From assembly GCF_000009765.2 (NCBI RefSeq), contig NC_003155.5, positions 5,890,001 through 5,954,000 of the forward strand: a stretch of 64,000 nucleotides of DNA, read 5' to 3'. Position 1 is the stretch's first letter. Every line of letters begins with the position of its first letter. The notes beneath the pieces are model-generated. The model did no database searches. It was not told where the DNA came from and saw only the letters and a list, made by a program, of their open reading frames with translations. The translations under genes were made by a program, and so were the position numbers. Origin of the DNA: Streptomyces avermitilis MA-4680 = NBRC 14893 (GTDB taxonomy: Bacteria; Actinomycetota; Actinomycetes; Streptomycetales; Streptomycetaceae). Below are positions 61,660 to 64,000 of this stretch, in pieces.

Positions 61660-61977
61660 ATGACCAAGCGCTCCTGGAACCGTCGTCTTGTGGTCGTCAC
61701 GGCTTCCGTGGCGTTGGCCGGTGGCGGCTTGGCGCTGCCGGTGACTGCCATGGCTGCACCGGCAGCCCTACAGCATGGCCTGGTCGCTTTGGACGAAGAC
61801 CCTGACGGCGTCAATGAAAGCGGCAGTACCGATTCCGGCGTGGACGACACCGGCGACTACGGAAGCGGCAGCACTGATTCTGGCGTCGACGAGACCGGCG
61901 GCGACGACGGAGCCGGCAGCACCGACCCGGGCGCCGACGAGACCGACATTGAGTTCCGCACCAAGGCCGGCTTCTAG
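61660..61977 (+). CDS. Small secreted protein with acidic Ser/Thr/Asp repeats
   Basis: This 105-residue protein has a signal peptide (residues 1-32, VVVTASVALAGGGLALPVTAM then AAPA). The mature part contains about three tandem repeats of a SGSTDSGVDDTGDYG-like unit (54-68, 69-84, 85-96) and ends DIEFRTKAGF. The mature protein is strongly acidic and lacks Cys. The ATG at 61660 follows a GGAGA site; an upstream in-frame ATG at 61621 adds unlikely residues. No homologue is recognised. Ca2+ binding is conceivable from the Asp pattern, but unproven. It lies among decayed accessory DNA. Confidence 0.75.
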   Translation: MTKRSWNRRLVVVTASVALAGGGLALPVTAMAAPAALQHGLVALDEDPDGVNESGSTDSGVDDTGDYGSGSTDSGVDETGGDDGAGSTDPGADETDIEFRTKAGF

Positions 61978-62002
61978 TCTGGAACTACCGCGCGAGAGTG
62001 AC

Positions 62003-62241
62003 CTACACGGGGACGTCCCGGCAGCGGCTCAGGGCCTCGGCGAGTGCGGCTTCCTGGGTGGGGTCGACAGAGAGCCCCCACTTGGTCTTGTCGGCCACCC
62101 AGTCGGTGGCGTACCGGCAGCGGTAGCCCTGCGCCGGCGGCTGCCGGCGCAGGGGTCCTGGTCCGCCTTGCTGCGGTCGCCGGCCGCGGATACGGCGAGC
62201 AGGGCGCGGGCGTCGCCGGACGACGACGCCAGCGGGACGGC
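62003..62241 (-). pseudogene. Broken HNH endonuclease (DUF1524/GmrSD C-terminal type), 3' remnant
   Basis: The C-terminal part of a secreted HNH nuclease family common in Streptomyces is split in two frames. Upstream block: GDARALLAVSAAGDRSKADQ. Downstream block: QPPAQGYRCRYATDWVADKT with WGLSVDPTQEAALAEALSRC. A one-base loss near 62165, turning an expected TGG into GG, explains the frame change (DPxxWQPP). The N-terminal half with the HNH residues is absent. It is a relic and non-functional. Confidence 0.72.
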
Positions 62242-62361
62242 TCGGCAGCCGGCCCCGGCTCTCCGCGCGGCCGGCCCTACGAGGAGTGGTACCGCGACCG
62301 TCACGCGGCCCGGCCGCGACCGCGCCCTCCAGGACGATGACGACCGACATGGGTGGGGCGC

Positions 62362-62425
62362 AGGTACGCGAGGTACGCGAGGTACGCGAGGTACGCGATG
62401 GAGGCGATGGAGGCGATGGAGGCGC
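62362..62425. repeat. Two adjoining 9-bp minisatellites
   Basis: AGGTACGCG is repeated four times (62362-62397), followed at once by GATGGAGGC three times (62398-62424). They lie just beyond the 3' end of the M20 gene. Confidence 0.92.
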
Positions 62426-62466
62426 GGGACGCGAGCGACGCCGGATGCCCGCTGTCCGTCGCAATC

Positions 62467-63648
62467 TCAGCGGCCCACGAACTCCGCCCGCGCCGCCTCC
62501 AACACCCCCGGATCCAGGACCAGGTCAGTGACCACCCGAGCCAGCCCCGCCGCCGCGACCTCGGCGCGGTCGTGGGCGAGAGGGGTCGCCGCGGCCTCCC
62601 GCATCGCGTCGGAGTGACTCGGCGTACCGAACTCGGCGATCTGGATGTACGGATGGATGACCGGCAGCAGCTGGGACAGGTTGCCGATGTCGGAGGAACC
62701 GGCGGGGCTGTCGGGGCCGGCGGCCGTGATGTCCAGGCCCAGCGCGCGCACCGTGTCCCCGAAGCGTTCGGCGAGCACCGTGTTGTCGCGGCGCTCCCCG
62801 TACAGCGGGCCTGTCTCGTGGACCTCCGCCGTGGTCTCGGTGGCGAGCGCCGCGCCCTCGGCCGCCCTGCGGACCCGCTCGACCAGCGCCTCGGCCGACG
62901 CCGCCGTACGGTCCCGTACGTACAGATCCACCGCGGCATGGGCCGGGATCACGTTCGGGGCCTGGCCGCCGTCCGAGACGATGCCGTGCAGTCGGGCGGT
63001 CGGCGGTACGAACTGACGCATCGCGTCGATCGCGTTGAGGAACAGCTGCGCGGCCGCCAGCGCGCTGCGCCCCTCCCACGGTGACCTCGCGGCATGCGCG
63101 CTCACCCCCGTGAAACCGACCCTCAGATGCGCCGCCGCCAACCCGTGCTGCGTGGTCAGCGAGCGGTCGCCCGGGTGGAACATAACCGCGGCGTCGACGC
63201 CCGCGAAGACCCCGGCGTCGGCCAGCCTGACCTTGCCCCCGCCGCCCATCTCCTCACCGGGGGTACCGATGACGGCGATCGTGCCCGGGTGGTGAGGCAG
63301 GGCGCGTACGGCGGTGATCGCGGCCGCCGCGCCACCGGCCGCGATGAGATTGTGGCCGCAGCCGTGCCCGACTCCGGGCAGCGCGTCGTACTCCGCGAGT
63401 ACGGCGACGTACGGGCCCGGCTCGCTCCCCTCGTGCGCCGCCACGAACGCCGTATCGAGGCCGCCCGCTCCCGCCCGCACCGCGAAGCCCGCCTCGGCGA
63501 GCCAGCCGGTCAGCACCTCCACGGCATGGAACTCCGCGAACTTCAGCTCCGGCCGTGCATGGATGGCACGGCTCACCTCCTCCATCCGGGGGCGCAGCAA
63601 GGAGAGTTCGGCGGAGAGAGCTGCCAGCGGGGGCGCGGTGGCGGACAT
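62467..63648 (-). CDS. M20-family amidohydrolase (aminoacylase/AbgB-like)
   Basis: This 393-residue metallohydrolase is predicted to cleave N-acyl or aminobenzoyl-glutamate-type amides in the cytoplasm. Metal-site motifs: AVLAEYDALPGVGHGCGHNL (Asp, His), IGTPGEEMGGGGKVRL (catalytic Glu pair) and AVMFHPGD; the dimerisation domain lies around residues 175-290, and SDIGNLSQLLPVIHPYI carries the last ligand region. The N-terminal AIHARPELKFAEFHA is typical of the M20D group. There is no signal peptide. The substrate is unknown. Confidence 0.92.
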   Translation of the reverse strand: MSATAPPLAALSAELSLLRPRMEEVSRAIHARPELKFAEFHAVEVLTGWLAEAGFAVRAGAGGLDTAFVAAHEGSEPGPYVAVLAEYDALPGVGHGCGHNLIAAGGAAAAITAVRALPHHPGTIAVIGTPGEEMGGGGKVRLADAGVFAGVDAAVMFHPGDRSLTTQHGLAAAHLRVGFTGVSAHAARSPWEGRSALAAAQLFLNAIDAMRQFVPPTARLHGIVSDGGQAPNVIPAHAAVDLYVRDRTAASAEALVERVRRAAEGAALATETTAEVHETGPLYGERRDNTVLAERFGDTVRALGLDITAAGPDSPAGSSDIGNLSQLLPVIHPYIQIAEFGTPSHSDAMREAAATPLAHDRAEVAAAGLARVVTDLVLDPGVLEAARAEFVGR

Positions 63649-63829
63649 CGGGACTCCCGTCGTACGAGCGCGAGAAAGGCGGCCATGTTGACGTGTCGTC
63701 CCGTACGACGAGCCTGCGGCCCCGGCCCGGCGGATGCCCCCGGGTCACCGTGCCTCAGGCAACTCCCGTAGGGGCGCCCGGTCCGCGCCGCAGTCCCCGT
63801 GGCCTGGGTTCCTCCGTACGCTGAGCGGC

Positions 63830-64000
63830 ATGTCGTCTCGTCGCAGGAGTTGTCCCGAGTGCCGTCGTGAGATCGCCGTCGTCGCCGGGCGGTTCGCGCG
63901 GCACGACCCGCCGGGGGCGCGGGAGAGCAGGGAACTCGTCTCGTGCCCCGGGTCACGCAAGCAGGCCGAACTCGGCGCGGCACAACCGACGTTGGACGGA
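63830..64000 (+). CDS. Small conserved hypothetical protein with Cys motif (partial at window end)
   Basis: The first 57 codons are present and open to the window edge. The sequence begins MSSRRRSCPECRREIAVVAG and continues with GRFARHDPPGARESREL and SCPGSRKQAEL. A CPxC pair and a later CPGS could form part of a zinc site. I recall similar short proteins in other Streptomyces, but not a function. It is divergent from the M20 gene. Confidence 0.6.
   Translation, partial: MSSRRRSCPECRREIAVVAGRFARHDPPGARESRELVSCPGSRKQAELGAAQPTLDG

Noticed and set aside
61660..61977. Small repeat protein considered as a graspetide (omega-ester peptide) precursor
   Set aside because: It has a secretion signal and no adjacent ATP-grasp gene; the ATP-grasp gene at 17567 is more than 40 kb away.
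60252..62466. Second copy of the tRNA-Tyr 3' end as an attachment-site repeat
   Set aside because: I did not see another GGTTCGAATCC-like block in this stretch; the other end may lie outside the decayed region or be lost.

Overview
The window is chromosomal DNA of a Streptomyces or a very close relative. It is strongly GC-rich, uses many GTG starts and start/stop overlaps (ATGA, GTGA), carries actinobacterial gene families throughout (LolA-like protein, CHRD-DUF3455 protein, SGAP-type aminopeptidase, HisKA_3 kinases with a LuxR regulator), and has a c-di-AMP riboswitch in front of a secreted transglycosylase. This is inferred from content; no rRNA is present to confirm it.

Layout. (1) 1-6348: the 3' end of a large complex I operon (end of nuoI, then nuoJ-N), followed by recQ (6728-8731). 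(2) 8810-15797: a leftward operon of a GntR regulator, a two-cluster ferredoxin, an SsuA/TauA-like binding protein with an extra C-terminal domain, a permease, an ATPase and an AprA-like flavoprotein fused to HEAT repeats. This is the best candidate for an undescribed system: apparently uptake plus two-electron redox conversion of a small, possibly sulfur-containing, substrate. (3) 16169-30842: fumarylacetoacetase, an ATP-grasp/flavin-oxidoreductase pair, a HAD phosphatase, a riboswitch-controlled SLT protein, a CocE-type hydrolase, a polyprenyl diphosphate synthase, a CHRD-DUF3455 secreted protein with a Crp-like site, a LolA-like protein with an ABC exporter, and a flavodoxin-fold reductase. 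(4) 31048-37445: a degenerate P-loop protein divergent from a Pro/Ala-rich TPR protein, an M28 aminopeptidase, RarD, and a divergent quinone-oxidoreductase/HxlR pair. (5) 37459-44899: KorAB 2-oxoacid:ferredoxin oxidoreductase, then one response regulator and two tandem paralogous histidine kinases. (6) 45153-55407: a second complex I operon, nuoA-B-C-H-I-J-K-L-M-N, with no nuoD, E, F or G and a NuoC carrying a long repetitive tail. (7) 55620-59946: HtpX, YccF, an SMI1/KNR4 protein, an APC permease, GlsB/YeaQ and YajQ. (8) 60170-62466: tRNA-Tyr followed by decayed accessory DNA (broken tyrosine integrase, small acidic-repeat secreted protein, broken HNH nuclease). (9) 62467-64000: M20 amidohydrolase and the start of a Cys-containing small protein.

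Themes. Respiratory electron transfer frames the window: two complex I loci, an isoprenoid synthase that may make the menaquinone side chain, and a ferredoxin-reducing KorAB next to a complex I locus without an NADH module. The two-component genes are divergent from that second locus, whose promoter carries a 21-bp tandem repeat. Short tandem repeats are unusually common in the intergenic DNA and in two proteins (NuoC2 and the TPR protein).
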